Origin: Actinomycetales bacterium
Lineage (GTDB): Bacteria > Actinomycetota > Actinomycetes > Actinomycetales > Cellulomonadaceae
DNA length: 64,000 nucleotides
Reading direction: 5' to 3'
Assembly (NCBI GenBank): GCA_020444245.1
Contig: JAHLLI010000009.1
Coordinates: 62,001-126,000, forward strand
Positions 18,310 to 27,267 of this stretch are shown here, piece after piece. The translations under genes and the position numbers were made by a program. The first letter of the stretch is position 1. Every line of letters begins with the position of its first letter. Below the pieces are notes generated by a model, which had not been told where the DNA came from, made no database searches, and worked only from the letters and a program-made list of their open reading frames with translations.

Positions 18310-19071
18310 GTGTACGCGACGGAGCGTCAGCAGGAGATCCTCAGCAAGTCGCGCCTCGACGGCCGGGTCGAGGTCCGTGAGCTCGCCGAGATGCTCGACG
18401 TCACCCCTGAGACGGTCCGGCGCGACCTCACCGCCCTCGAGCGCCGGGGGCTGCTGCACCGGGTCCACGGCGGGGCGATCCCCGTCGAGCGGCTCGGGTT
18501 CGAGCCCGCGGTGTCCGAGCGCGAGTCGGTGATGTCCGCCCAGAAGGAGCGGATCGCCCGCGCGGCGCTCGACGAGCTCCCGGACGGCGGGGCGATCATC
18601 CTCGATGCCGGGACGACCACCGCCCGGATGGCCGAGCTGCTGCCCACCGACCGCGAGCTCACGGTGGTCACCCACGGCCTGCCGATCGCGATGACCCTCG
18701 CCGCACGGCCGAACGTCACCGTGCACCTGCTGGGCGGGACGGTCCGCGGTCGCACGCTCGCCGCCGTGGGCACCTGGACCGAGCGCGACGTGCGCGACGT
18801 GTTCGCCGACGTCGTCTTCCTGGGCATCAACGGGCTCACCGTCGAGCAGGGCCTGACCACACCGGACCTGGTCGAGGCGGGCGTGAAGCGTGCGCTCGTC
18901 GCGGCCGCCCGGCGCACGGTGGTGCTCGCCGACCACACGAAGATCGGTCGCTCGGAGTTCGCGCACGTCGCGCCGCTGTCCGCGGTGGACACCGTCGTCA
19001 CCGACACCGGGCTGGGGCCCGAGCTCGCCGAGGAGATCGAGCAGGCCGGGACGCGGGTCGTGCTGGTCTGA
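18310..19071 (+). CDS. DeoR-family transcriptional regulator of the fructose operon (FruR-like)
   Basis: 253 residues. N-terminal DeoR helix-turn-helix YATERQQEILSKSRLDGRVEVRELAEMLDVTPETVRRDLTALERRGLLHRVHGGAIP; C-terminal sugar-phosphate sensor with ILDAGTTTARMAELL, FLGINGLTVEQGLTTPDL and ADHTKIGRSEF. Such regulators normally respond to fructose-1-phosphate when next to fruK. GGGAGG lies just before GTG 18310. It is transcribed towards fruK with a 353-bp gap that holds a promoter and candidate operators. Confidence 0.9.
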   Translation: MYATERQQEILSKSRLDGRVEVRELAEMLDVTPETVRRDLTALERRGLLHRVHGGAIPVERLGFEPAVSERESVMSAQKERIARAALDELPDGGAIILDAGTTTARMAELLPTDRELTVVTHGLPIAMTLAARPNVTVHLLGGTVRGRTLAAVGTWTERDVRDVFADVVFLGINGLTVEQGLTTPDLVEAGVKRALVAAARRTVVLADHTKIGRSEFAHVAPLSAVDTVVTDTGLGPELAEEIEQAGTRVVLV

Positions 19072-19182
19072 CGCGTTCCGGGCCGCGCCGACCTCCGGCC
19101 GGTGCCCGGGACCGGTCGCCTGCCGCACGCCGCCGCGCCCACCCGTCGTCCCAACGAAACGGGCCGATGTGGGCACCCAACA

Positions 19183-19259
19183 TGTCCATTCGGGCAATCA
19201 GTGTGTCCGAATTGCTTGACTTCGACGCCTCAGGAGGACTAAACACAGTCATAAGGACA
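19183..19259 (+). promoter_or_regulatory. fruK upstream region: promoter and candidate FruR half-sites
   Basis: The 353-bp gap 19072-19424 is locally less GC-rich at 19160-19290. TTGACT (19216) with TAAACA 18 nt downstream (19240) is a candidate promoter. TGTCC half-sites at 19183 and 19204 (21 bp apart) and GGACA at 19255 in reverse orientation flank it. The frame is open through this region into fruK, but the RBS-backed start is at 19425. Confidence 0.45.
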
Positions 19260-19424
19260 GAGGCAGGCGCATTCGCAACTCTGTTGGTTGGTCACGAGGG
19301 AGTGGGCGGTGGACGTGACACAGCGGCAGTCGGTTCGAGGGGTGCGCCGTCCAGCCCGGACGCGACGCGAGGTCTGCCGTGGCCGACTCGTGCCGCAGGC
19401 GACCGATCTGCAGGAGGCGGCCGC

Positions 19425-20372
19425 GTGATCACCGTCACCCTCAACCCGAGCCTGGACCGGACCTTGGACGTCGAGGGCCTCGAGGTCGGCGAGGTCAACC
19501 GCGCCGTGGGTACCCACCTGGATGCGGGCGGCAAGGGGATCAACGTCTCTCGCGGGCTGCACCAGCACGGGTTGCCCACGGTGGCGGTGTTCCCCTTGGG
19601 TGGGCCGGACGGCCAGGTGCTCGCCTCCGAGCTCGCCGCGTCCGGAGTGCCCGTCCGTCCGGTGCCCATCGCCGGGTCGACCCGGAGCAACATCACGATC
19701 GCGGACTCGCGCGGCATCACGACGAAGATCAACGCTCCGGGGGCGGCGCTGTCCGCCGCGGAGCTCGACGCCGTGTGCGACGCCGTCGCCGAGGAGCTCG
19801 ACCGTGGTGCGCGGGGCGTCGTCGCAGCGGGAAGCCTTCCGGACGGCGTGCCGTCCACGATCCTGACCAGGCTGGCCCGGCTCGCGGCCGAGCGCGGTGT
19901 GCCGTACGCCGTCGACACCTCGGGAGCCCCGCTCGCCGAGGCCGTCGCGGCCGGTGGCCTCGCCGTCGTCAAGCCCAACGACGACGAGCTCGCCGAGCTC
20001 GTGGGGCGCGAGCTGTCGACCGTGGGGGATGTGCTCGAGGCCGCCCGAGAGGTCCTCGCGCCGGGCAATGACGCAGTGCTGGTCAGCCTGGGTGCCCACG
20101 GCGCGCTGCTGGTGACCGACGCGGGCAGCTGGTGGGCCGGCGGCCCCCGGTTGGTCGCGGTCTCGACCGTCGGCGCCGGTGACTCCACGCTCGCCGGGTG
20201 GCTCGCCGCTGAGCGGTCGCCCGCGCCCGAGCGGCTGCGCACCGCCGTGGCGTGGGGCAGGGCCGCCGTCCTGCTGCCGGGGACAGAGATGCCCCGGCCC
20301 GAACACCTCGACCTCGCGTCCGTGCGCGTGGTCCACGAACCAGATCCCGCACGTGCACTCAAGGAGCTGTGA
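19425..20372 (+). CDS. fruK: 1-phosphofructokinase
   Basis: 315 residues from GTG 19425, 7 nt after AGGAGG. PfkB family: MITVTLNPSLDRTLDVEGL, GGKGINVSRGLHQHG (substrate motif), VVKPNDDELAELVGREL, and STVGAGDSTLAGWL with the catalytic Asp of the anion hole. It phosphorylates fructose-1-phosphate, made by the PTS genes that follow, to fructose-1,6-bisphosphate. A 1-bp gap separates it from the EIIA gene, so they are in one operon. Confidence 0.96.
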   Translation: MITVTLNPSLDRTLDVEGLEVGEVNRAVGTHLDAGGKGINVSRGLHQHGLPTVAVFPLGGPDGQVLASELAASGVPVRPVPIAGSTRSNITIADSRGITTKINAPGAALSAAELDAVCDAVAEELDRGARGVVAAGSLPDGVPSTILTRLARLAAERGVPYAVDTSGAPLAEAVAAGGLAVVKPNDDELAELVGRELSTVGDVLEAAREVLAPGNDAVLVSLGAHGALLVTDAGSWWAGGPRLVAVSTVGAGDSTLAGWLAAERSPAPERLRTAVAWGRAAVLLPGTEMPRPEHLDLASVRVVHEPDPARALKEL

Positions 20373-20373
20373 C

Positions 20374-20829
20374 ATGGCACTGCCACTCATCACCCCAGAA
20401 CTGGTCGCGCTGGACCTCCAGGCGGACGACCGTGACGTGGCGACCCGCGCGCTCATCGACCTCATGGTGGCCGCCGGGCGGGTGACCGACGCAGACGGGT
20501 TCCACGCCGACGTGCGGGCCCGCGAGGCGCAGATGGCCACCGGGATGCCCGGTGGGATCGGCCTGCCGCATGCCCGGTCCGAGCACGTCGTGGCACCGAG
20601 CCTGGCCGTGGGCCGCGTGCTCGCCGGCGTGGACTTCGGCGCGCCCGACGGTCCCGCCACGCTCATCTTCCTCATCGCTGCGCCGGCAGGTGGTGACTCC
20701 GATCACCTCAAGATCCTCGCCGCGCTGGCCCGGAGGCTCGTCCACGAGTCCTTCCGCACATCGATCCTGCAAGCAGAAGATGCCGGCGCCGTGGCCGACA
20801 TCGTCAACCGAGAGGTGGTTCCTTCATGA
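20374..20829 (+). CDS. Fructose PTS EIIA component
   Basis: 151 residues, PTS_EIIA type 2 fold. GGIGLPHARSEHV contains the phospho-acceptor His66. AAPAGGDSDHLKILAALARRL is the second conserved block. It accepts phosphate from HPr and passes it to the EIIB Cys of the next gene. It is free-standing rather than fused to HPr or EIIBC. AAGGAG precedes the ATG by 7 nt. The stop overlaps the EIIBC start (ATGA). Confidence 0.94.
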   Translation: MALPLITPELVALDLQADDRDVATRALIDLMVAAGRVTDADGFHADVRAREAQMATGMPGGIGLPHARSEHVVAPSLAVGRVLAGVDFGAPDGPATLIFLIAAPAGGDSDHLKILAALARRLVHESFRTSILQAEDAGAVADIVNREVVPS

Positions 20830-22337
20830 AGTTCGTCGCAGTGTCGTCATGCCCAACGGGCATCGCGCACACCTACATGGCCGCGGAGGCGCTCGAACAG
20901 GCTGCCGCAGCCGCAGGCCACGAGTGCGTGGTCGAGACCCAGGGGGCGGCGGGCTCGTCGCCCCTCGACCCCGCCGTGATCGCTGCCGCTGACGGCGTGA
21001 TCTTCGCGGCGGACCTCGAGGTCCAGGGGCGAGAGCGGTTCGCAGGCAAGCCGCTCGTGGACGCCGGCGTCAAGGCCGCCGTGCACGACGCCGCCGCGGT
21101 CATCGCCCAGGCGGTCGCCGCGGTCGAGGCGGCTCAGGCGTCCGGTCGTCCCGCGCCGGTGTCCCCGGCGGCTCCCGCAGCCCCCGCACGGGTGGTCGGG
21201 ACGGGCACCCGGATCCGCCAGTACCTGATGACCGGCGTCTCGTACATGATCCCGTTCGTCGCCGCAGGCGGCATCCTGATCGCGCTGGGCTTCATGCTCG
21301 CGACCGTGGCCTGGGGCCAGAACGGCGCCATCGAGGTCACCAAGGTCGATCCGTCAGTCCTCTGGACCGCCTTCGAGTGGGGCAACCTGCAGCACTGGTC
21401 GGTGCTGCTGTTCCGGATCGGCGCGACGGCGTTCGGATTCCTCGTGCCCGCACTGTCGGCCTACATCGCCTACGCGATCGCCGACCGCCCCGGCATCGTC
21501 CCCGGTTTCGTCGGCGGCACGATCGCTGCCTCGGTGGGCGCCGGGTTCCTCGGCGGCATCGCGACCGGCTTCCTGGCCGGCTTCCTCGCCCTGTGGATGG
21601 TGCGTTGGAACGTGCCCAAGGGTGTGCGTGGCGTGATGCCCGTCGTGGTGATCCCGCTCCTGAGCACCTTGCTCGCCGGCGCTGCGACCTACCTCATCAT
21701 CGGCCCGCCGATGAAGGCGATCAACGACGGGCTGACCAGCTGGCTGGACGGGCTGGGGACCGGCGCGCTCGTCCCGCTCGGCATCCTGCTGGGCCTCATG
21801 ATGTGCTTCGACCTCGGCGGTCCGGTCAACAAGGTCGCCTACGTCTTCGCCACCACCGGTCTGGTCAATGCGACCACCAGCACCGACCGCCCTGCCGTCA
21901 TCATGGCTGCCGTCATGGCCGCCGGCATGGTGCCGCCCCTGGCGATCGCTCTCGCGACGGCCGTGCGGCCCAAGGAGTTCAGCGAGGCCGAGCGTGAGTC
22001 CGGGAAGTCCGCGTGGCTGCTCGGCCTGTCGTTCATCTCCGAAGGTGCGATCCCGTTCGCAGCGGCCGACCCGTTCCGCATGATCCCGTCCTTCATGCTG
22101 GGCGGGGCCGTGACCGGCGGTCTGGTGATGGCGTTCGGCTCGGGTGTGCTGGCCCCGCACGGCGGGTTCTGGGTCACGCCGTTGATCAGCTCGCCCCTGC
22201 TGTTCCTGCTCGCGCTCGCGATCGGCATGGTGGTGTCGGCTGTCGCGGTGCTGGTCGCGAAGCAGATCGGACGCAACCCGGAGGAGGAGGCCCTCGAGAG
22301 CGCCGAGAGCCTGGCTGCGCTCGCGGGCAAGCGCTGA
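20826..22337 (+). CDS. fruA: Fructose-specific PTS EIIBC permease
   Basis: 503 residues. EIIB domain (about 1-100) with FVAVSSCPTGIAHTYMAAEALEQ, phospho-acceptor Cys9. An Ala/Pro-rich linker (SGRPAPVSPAAPAAPARV) leads to the EIIC domain, starting YLMTGVSYMIPFVAAGGILIALGFML, with about eight hydrophobic segments, DLGGPVNKVAYVF and ISEGAIPFAAADPFRMIPS as conserved loops. It imports fructose as fructose-1-phosphate. It overlaps the EIIA gene by 4 nt and is followed by a strong terminator. Confidence 0.96.
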   Translation: MKFVAVSSCPTGIAHTYMAAEALEQAAAAAGHECVVETQGAAGSSPLDPAVIAAADGVIFAADLEVQGRERFAGKPLVDAGVKAAVHDAAAVIAQAVAAVEAAQASGRPAPVSPAAPAAPARVVGTGTRIRQYLMTGVSYMIPFVAAGGILIALGFMLATVAWGQNGAIEVTKVDPSVLWTAFEWGNLQHWSVLLFRIGATAFGFLVPALSAYIAYAIADRPGIVPGFVGGTIAASVGAGFLGGIATGFLAGFLALWMVRWNVPKGVRGVMPVVVIPLLSTLLAGAATYLIIGPPMKAINDGLTSWLDGLGTGALVPLGILLGLMMCFDLGGPVNKVAYVFATTGLVNATTSTDRPAVIMAAVMAAGMVPPLAIALATAVRPKEFSEAERESGKSAWLLGLSFISEGAIPFAAADPFRMIPSFMLGGAVTGGLVMAFGSGVLAPHGGFWVTPLISSPLLFLLALAIGMVVSAVAVLVAKQIGRNPEEEALESAESLAALAGKR

Positions 22338-22349
22338 GCGAAGTGACGA

Positions 22350-22383
22350 CGGCGCCCGCCCGGCCCGTGCCGGGCGGGCGCCG
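22350..22383 (+). terminator. Terminator after the fruK-EIIA-EIIBC operon
   Basis: 15-bp perfect GC stem (22350-22364 and 22369-22383) with the 4-nt loop CCGT, 12 nt after the EIIBC stop. It should separate the fru genes from ptsH. Confidence 0.7.
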
Positions 22384-22491
22384 GTGTGCCGGTACGACAC
22401 AAGCGGCTCGATGCCGTGCATGAGGGATAAGTTGGAGCACAGCGGGCAGGCGCCGTGGGCGCGATGCCGCCACCACGCGAGGAGGACCACC

Positions 22492-22752
22492 ATGGCCGAG
22501 CGCACTGTCGCCGTCGGCTCGAAGGTCGGGCTGCACGCCCGCCCTGCGATGCTGTTCACCCAGGCTGTCGCCGCGAGCGGGGCGAGTGTGACCATCGCGC
22601 GGCCGGGCGGGGCGCCGGTCGACGCATCGAGCATCCTGTTCGTGATGGGGCTGGGTGTGAAGAACGGCGAGGAGGTCGTGCTGGCCGGCGAGGACGAGAA
22701 GGTCCTGGACGAGCTCGTCGCGATGCTCGCGACCGACCTGGATGCCGAGTAG
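22492..22752 (+). CDS. ptsH: Phosphocarrier protein HPr
   Basis: 86 residues. GSKVGLHARPAMLFTQ holds the phospho-His15. The Ser46-region helix reads DASSILFVMGLGVKNGEEV, with Ser instead of the Bacillus KSI context, so HPr kinase regulation is unlikely, as usual in actinobacteria. GAGGAGGAC precedes ATG 22492. It is followed by ptsI with 13 nt between. HPr carries phosphate from enzyme I to the fructose EIIA. Confidence 0.96.
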   Translation: MAERTVAVGSKVGLHARPAMLFTQAVAASGASVTIARPGGAPVDASSILFVMGLGVKNGEEVVLAGEDEKVLDELVAMLATDLDAE

Positions 22753-22765
22753 GACGGATGATCCG

Positions 22766-24451
22766 ATGAGCGCCAGCCCGATCACCGGTGTCGGCGTCGG
22801 TCGTGGGGCGGTGGTGGGTCCGGTCGCCCGGGCGCACCCGGTGCCTCGGGTGCCGGCCGACGCACCCTCACCGGCCGACCCGGCCGCGGCTGCGGACGGC
22901 GTGACGGCAGTGTTCGCCGAGGTCGCCGACACCCTGCAGTCCCGCGCCGAGGCGGCCACCGGGACGCTGTCCGAGGTGCTCAGCGCGACCGCGCTGATGG
23001 CCAGGGACGCGGCGCTGTCCGGCCAGGCGGCCGCGAAGGTCCGTGAAGGCGTGGCGCCGTCCTTGGCCGTGGCGCAGGTGGCGGGTCAGTTCATCGAGAT
23101 GTTCACCGCGGCCGGTGGGTACATGGCCGAGCGTGCGACCGACCTGGCCTCGGTGCGCGACCGGGTGATCGCCAGGCTCGAAGGCCTGCCCGAGCCCGGC
23201 GTGCCCGCGCTGTCGCGCCCGTCGGTGGTGGTGGCCGAGGACCTCTCCCCGGCGGACACCGCCGTGCTGGACCTGGCGAACGTGCTCGGCATCGTGATCG
23301 AGAAGGGCGGGCCCACGTCGCACACCGCGATCATCGCCGGCCAGCTCGGTCTGCCGTGCGTCGTCCGCGCGACCGAGGCGGCGGGGCTCAAGGACGGTGA
23401 CGTGGTCGCGGTGGACGCCGCGCACGGCACGGTGATCGTGGACCCGGACGAGGACGTGCGGGCGGCCGTCGAGGCCCGCCGCGCCGCGCTGGCCGAGCTC
23501 GCGACCGACACCGGCGACGGTGCGACGTCCGACGGCCACGGCGTGCAGCTGCTGGCCAACATCGGCACCGCGGAGGACGCCGAGCGGCTGACCGACGCGG
23601 CGGTGCAGGGCGTCGGGCTGTTCCGCACCGAGGTGCTGTTCCTGGACGCCCAGACGGCCCCGACCGAGGACGACCAGGCGGCGGTCTACGCCAGGGCGCT
23701 GTCCGCGCTCGGCGGCCGCAAGGTCGTCATCCGCACACTGGACGCGGGGGCGGACAAGCCTCTGGCGTTCGTCACCCAGCCCGGCGAGGAGAACCCGGCC
23801 CTCGGAGTGCGGGGCTACCGTCTGGTCCGCGCGGCTCCCGAGCTGCTGACCACCCAGCTCGCGGCGATCGCGCGAGCTCAGGCCACCACCGGCGGCACGC
23901 CGTGGGTGATGGCGCCGATGATCGCGACGGTGTCCGAGGCCGCCGACTTCGCGGACGCGGCCCGGGCCGCCGGGATCGCGACCGTGGGCGTGATGGTCGA
24001 GGTCCCCGCGATCGCGCTGCGGGCCCGCGACGTGCTCGCCGAGGTCGACTTCGTCTCGATCGGCACCAACGACCTGGCGCAGTACACGATGGCCACCGAC
24101 CGGTTGCGCGGCGAGCTCGTCGACCTGCTGGACATGTGGCAGCCGGCCCTGCTGGACCTGGTCTCGGCGACCGCGGAGGCCGGCGTCGAGCTGGGCAAGC
24201 CGGTGGGGGTGTGCGGGGAGTCCGCGGCGGACCCGGTGATGGCGCTGGTGCTCACCGGCGTCGGCGTCACGTCGCTGTCGATGTCCCCGGCCGCGGTGCC
24301 CGGCGTGCGGTTCGCGCTGCGCGCCCACACGCTCGCGCGCTGCCAGGAGATGGCCGCCGCGGCCCGCGCCGCGCGCACCGCCCCCGAGGCCCGCGCGGCG
24401 GCGCTCGCCCTGGTCGACGCGCACGTACGCGCGGTACTGGCCCTGGACTGA
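22766..24451 (+). CDS. ptsI: Phosphoenolpyruvate-protein phosphotransferase (PTS enzyme I)
   Basis: 561 residues. N-terminal HPr-binding and swivelling domain with GGPTSHTAIIAGQLGLP (phospho-His186), then the PEP barrel: GVGLFRTEVLFLDAQ, IRTLDAGADKPL, NPALGVRGYRL, VGVMVEVPAIALRA, VSIGTNDLAQYTMATDR and VCGESAADP with the active-site Cys. All required residues are present. The N terminus before residue 40 is Ala/Pro-rich. It starts the PTS phosphorelay from PEP. The stop is 1 bp from the stop of the convergent downstream gene. Confidence 0.96.
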   Translation: MSASPITGVGVGRGAVVGPVARAHPVPRVPADAPSPADPAAAADGVTAVFAEVADTLQSRAEAATGTLSEVLSATALMARDAALSGQAAAKVREGVAPSLAVAQVAGQFIEMFTAAGGYMAERATDLASVRDRVIARLEGLPEPGVPALSRPSVVVAEDLSPADTAVLDLANVLGIVIEKGGPTSHTAIIAGQLGLPCVVRATEAAGLKDGDVVAVDAAHGTVIVDPDEDVRAAVEARRAALAELATDTGDGATSDGHGVQLLANIGTAEDAERLTDAAVQGVGLFRTEVLFLDAQTAPTEDDQAAVYARALSALGGRKVVIRTLDAGADKPLAFVTQPGEENPALGVRGYRLVRAAPELLTTQLAAIARAQATTGGTPWVMAPMIATVSEAADFADAARAAGIATVGVMVEVPAIALRARDVLAEVDFVSIGTNDLAQYTMATDRLRGELVDLLDMWQPALLDLVSATAEAGVELGKPVGVCGESAADPVMALVLTGVGVTSLSMSPAAVPGVRFALRAHTLARCQEMAAAARAARTAPEARAAALALVDAHVRAVLALD

Positions 24452-24452
24452 C

Positions 24453-25916
24453 TCAGGCCGCCGGGGCGCGCTCCGGCACCAGCCAGTCGACCACCTGGGC
24501 CGCGGTCCAGCCCTCGGGGTGCAGCTCGGCGAGGCGGCGTGCCCCGTCGAGGTCGGCGCCGAGGGTGACCAGGGGCTCCTCGTGCGCGCCGTCGGGCCGG
24601 ATCTGGCCCAGCCCGACGTCGGCGGTGAGCGCGTTGCACAGGCACACACGGCCGTCGGCGTCGTGCTCCGCGCCCCCCTTGCGGACGAACACGGCGACCG
24701 GCTCGGCGGGGCAGCGGTAGCCGACGTCGCCGTCGCCCTTGCGGTAGGGGGAGCGCAGGAAGCCCAGGTCGCAAAGCCGTGGCCGGGCGGAGCGGACGGC
24801 CAGGTCCGAGAGCGACCCGTCGAGCTGGGCGACCTTGAACGGGAAGCCGGTGGGTGAGGCCGCGGCGTCGGTGAGCACCTCGAGGGTGCCATCGGCCAGC
24901 CCCGAGAGCAGGCGCTCACGCAGGGCCGGGGTGAGCCCGGACTCCCTGCTCAGGGCGAACGCGGTGCCCACCTGGACCCCGTTCGCGCCGGCGGCCAGGG
25001 TGTCGCGCAGAGCCTCGGGGGTGCCCCGTCCGCCGGCGAGCCAGAACGGCAGACCGACGGCCGCGACCTTGGCGACGTCGGCGTCGTCGCGGGGCCCGAA
25101 CACGGGCTGGCCGCGGTCGTCCAGGACCGGCCTGCCGCGCGGCGGCGCGTTGTGCCCGCCGGCGCGCGGGCCCTCGATGACCACGCCGTCGGGCCGGATC
25201 TTGGGGTCCCGATCCAGGTACTTCACCAGCACCTCGCTGGACACGATCGCCAGGAACATCGGGCGGTGCAGGTCGGCCAGCTCTGCGCCGAGCAGGTCGG
25301 CCGGGTCGAGCTCGACGGCGGCGTCCTCGTCGTCCTCGCGGCCCCCGGCCACGTCGACGGGCAGGCGGACCTTGCGGTGCTTCGCGAGCTCGTCGAGCAG
25401 GTGGGGCAGGTGCCGGGGGATGCCTGCTCCCATGAGCACGGCGTCGACACCGGCGAGCATCGCACCGTACGCGGCGGCCGGCGTGGCCATCTGGATCTTC
25501 TCCAGGTAGTTCACCCCGACGGGCCCGCGGTGGCCCTGCTTGGCCAGCCACACCTCGACGAAGTTCGCCAGCACCGTCAGCTCCTGCGCCGCCCGGCGCG
25601 GCCTCAGGCTCGGCCGGGGGACCGGCCGGTAGGGCGCGCCGTGCCGGCCGCCGACCCGCAGGTAGCGATCCAGGACCCGCTGGGCCACCTCGCGCACGGG
25701 GAACGCGGCGAGCGCCCGCCGCACCGAGCCGTCGGCGTCGCCGTCCTCGAGACGGCGGGCCAGGACGAGGTCGAGGGCGGTGCCCGAGACCACGCCGAGC
25801 TGGCCGCGCCGGGCCACGGCCGAGGCCAGGCGCCAGGACGAGACCGCGACACCCATCCCGCCCTGGATCAGGGTCGGCAGACGTCGAGATGAAAGAGCGG
25901 GCAGGGTGGGGAGCAC
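24453..25916 (-). CDS. Nitronate monooxygenase / 2-nitropropane dioxygenase-like flavoprotein
   Basis: 487 residues. FMN-dependent TIM barrel: LIQGGMGVAVSSWRLASAVARRGQLGVVSGTALD at the start, ANFVEVWLAKQGHRGPVGVNYLEKIQ, GVDAVLMGAGIPRHLP, IEGPRAGGHN and PFWLAGGRGTPEALRDTLAAGANGVQVGTAFA. The catalytic-His context AGGHN is kept. A C-terminal extension with CPAEPVAVFVRKGG and CLCNAL (several Cys) is longer than typical Ncd2 enzymes. Enoyl-reductase relatives share the fold, so the substrate is not certain. GTG start; a concentric palindrome lies just upstream. Confidence 0.8.
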   Translation of the reverse strand: MLPTLPALSSRRLPTLIQGGMGVAVSSWRLASAVARRGQLGVVSGTALDLVLARRLEDGDADGSVRRALAAFPVREVAQRVLDRYLRVGGRHGAPYRPVPRPSLRPRRAAQELTVLANFVEVWLAKQGHRGPVGVNYLEKIQMATPAAAYGAMLAGVDAVLMGAGIPRHLPHLLDELAKHRKVRLPVDVAGGREDDEDAAVELDPADLLGAELADLHRPMFLAIVSSEVLVKYLDRDPKIRPDGVVIEGPRAGGHNAPPRGRPVLDDRGQPVFGPRDDADVAKVAAVGLPFWLAGGRGTPEALRDTLAAGANGVQVGTAFALSRESGLTPALRERLLSGLADGTLEVLTDAAASPTGFPFKVAQLDGSLSDLAVRSARPRLCDLGFLRSPYRKGDGDVGYRCPAEPVAVFVRKGGAEHDADGRVCLCNALTADVGLGQIRPDGAHEEPLVTLGADLDGARRLAELHPEGWTAAQVVDWLVPERAPAA

Positions 25917-25930
25917 GGGACCTCTCGTTA

Positions 25931-25961
25931 CCTACGGAGGCGTAAGTTACGCAACCGTAGG
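25931..25961 (-). promoter_or_regulatory. Concentric palindrome, TetR-type operator candidate
   Basis: Outer arms CCTACGG/CCGTAGG and inner arms GCGTAA/TTACGC share one centre at 25946; only two symmetric base pairs mismatch over 31 bp. It lies 15 nt upstream of the GTG and overlaps TAACTT, a possible -10. No TetR gene is adjacent. Confidence 0.6.
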
Positions 25962-26056
25962 CGCACCGGAAGCGAGGAGCCCGGGACCTAGGACTCTGGT
26001 CATCCGACGTTCGGCTGGTCGGAGCCTCGGGCGGTGCCGATCGCGACCGCGATCAC

Positions 26057-26073
26057 GCCCGGCGCGGCCGGGC
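26057..26073 (-). terminator. Terminator hairpin after ackA
   Basis: GCCCGGC - GCG - GCCGGGC lies directly next to the ackA stop. A second hairpin, GATCGCG-AC-CGCGATC (26039-26054), follows. Together they end the xfp-pta-ackA operon. Confidence 0.6.
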
Positions 26074-27267
26074 TCAGGCGCGCAGCAGCTCCAGGGCCTG
26101 GCGGGCGATCTCGAGCTCCTCGTTGGTGGGCACCACCAGGACGGTGACCTCGGCGTCGTCGGGCGAGATCACGGTGATCTCCTTCTTGCGGCCCTCGTTG
26201 CGCTCGGGATCCACCACGATGCCCAGGCGCTCCAGGCCGGCCAGCGAGTTGATCCGGACGATGTCGTCGTTCTCGCCGATCCCCGCGGTGAACGCGATCG
26301 CGTCCACGTGGCCGAGCTGGGCGTAGTAGTTGCCGACGTAGCCCTTGATCCGGTGGTAGTAGACCTGCAGCGCCGTCCGGGCCGCCTCGTCGCCGGCAGC
26401 GACCGCGTCGTGCACGTCCCGCATGTCCGACATCCCGCACATGCCGAGCATCCCCGAGCGGCGGTTGAACAGGTCGTCCAGCTCGTCGGTGGACATCCCC
26501 GCGACCCGGCGCAGGTGGAAGATCACGGCGGGGTCGATGTCACCGGTGCGTGAGCCCATCACCAGGCCGGCCAGCGGGGTCAGCCCCATCGAGGTGTCGA
26601 AGCAGACCCCGCCGCGCACCGCGCTCGCCGACGCGCCGTTGCCCAGGTGCAGCACGATCGTGTTCAGCTCGGCGTAGTCGCGGCCCAGGTACTCAGCGGT
26701 GGTCCGCGAGACGTACAGGTGCGAGGTGCCGTGCGCGCCGTACCGCCGGATCTGGTACTGGTCGGCGACCTCGCGGTCCAGCGCGTAGGTGTACGACTCC
26801 GGCGGCATGCCCTGGTGGAACGCGGTGTCGAAGACCGCCACGTGCGGCACGTCCGGGAACGTCGCGCGCGCGGCGACGATGCCCTGCACGTGTGCGGGGT
26901 TGTGCAGCGGTGCGAGCGGGGACAGGGCGTCGATCTTGGCGAGGACGCCGTCGTCGATAACGGCCGGGCCGGAGAACACCGCGCCGCCCTGGACCACGCG
27001 GTGGCCGACCGCGGCGAGGTGCTCGGGGTCGATCTCGGGGCCGTGGGCCTCGAACAGCTCCATCATGATCGCCATGCCGGAGGCGTGGTCGGGCACCGGA
27101 CGCTCGATCTCGGTCTTGCCGTCCGGTCCCTCGTGCTTGGCCCGGCCCATCTCCAGGCCGATCCGCTCGACGATGCCCGCGGCGAGCGAGTCCGACGTCT
27201 CGACGTCGATCAGCTGGTACTTGATCGACGACGATCCCGAGTTGACGACCAGGACGTGGGTGCTCAT
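26074..27267 (-). CDS. ackA: Acetate kinase
   Basis: 397 residues. ASKHA fold: LVVNSGSSSIKYQLID, GHRVVQGG, VFDTAFHQGMPP, RRYGAHGTSHLYVS, LHLGNGASASAVRGG, DTSMGLTPLAGLVMGSRTGDIDP and FTAGIGEND. It turns acetyl phosphate and ADP into acetate and ATP. The ATG overlaps the pta stop (ATGA). With xfp and pta it completes a route from ketose phosphates to acetate and ATP. Confidence 0.98.
   Translation of the reverse strand: MSTHVLVVNSGSSSIKYQLIDVETSDSLAAGIVERIGLEMGRAKHEGPDGKTEIERPVPDHASGMAIMMELFEAHGPEIDPEHLAAVGHRVVQGGAVFSGPAVIDDGVLAKIDALSPLAPLHNPAHVQGIVAARATFPDVPHVAVFDTAFHQGMPPESYTYALDREVADQYQIRRYGAHGTSHLYVSRTTAEYLGRDYAELNTIVLHLGNGASASAVRGGVCFDTSMGLTPLAGLVMGSRTGDIDPAVIFHLRRVAGMSTDELDDLFNRRSGMLGMCGMSDMRDVHDAVAAGDEAARTALQVYYHRIKGYVGNYYAQLGHVDAIAFTAGIGENDDIVRINSLAGLERLGIVVDPERNEGRKKEITVISPDDAEVTVLVVPTNEELEIARQALELLRA

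Noticed and set aside
19167-19424. N-terminal extension of fruK through the upstream gap
   Set aside because: The frame is open, but the strong AGGAGG lies just before GTG 19425, FruK proteins start at this point, and the gap holds a promoter.
22338-22491. ptsH starting further upstream at 22384 or 22423
   Set aside because: HPr proteins begin about 14 residues before the phospho-His, which matches ATG 22492 with its GAGGAGGAC site.
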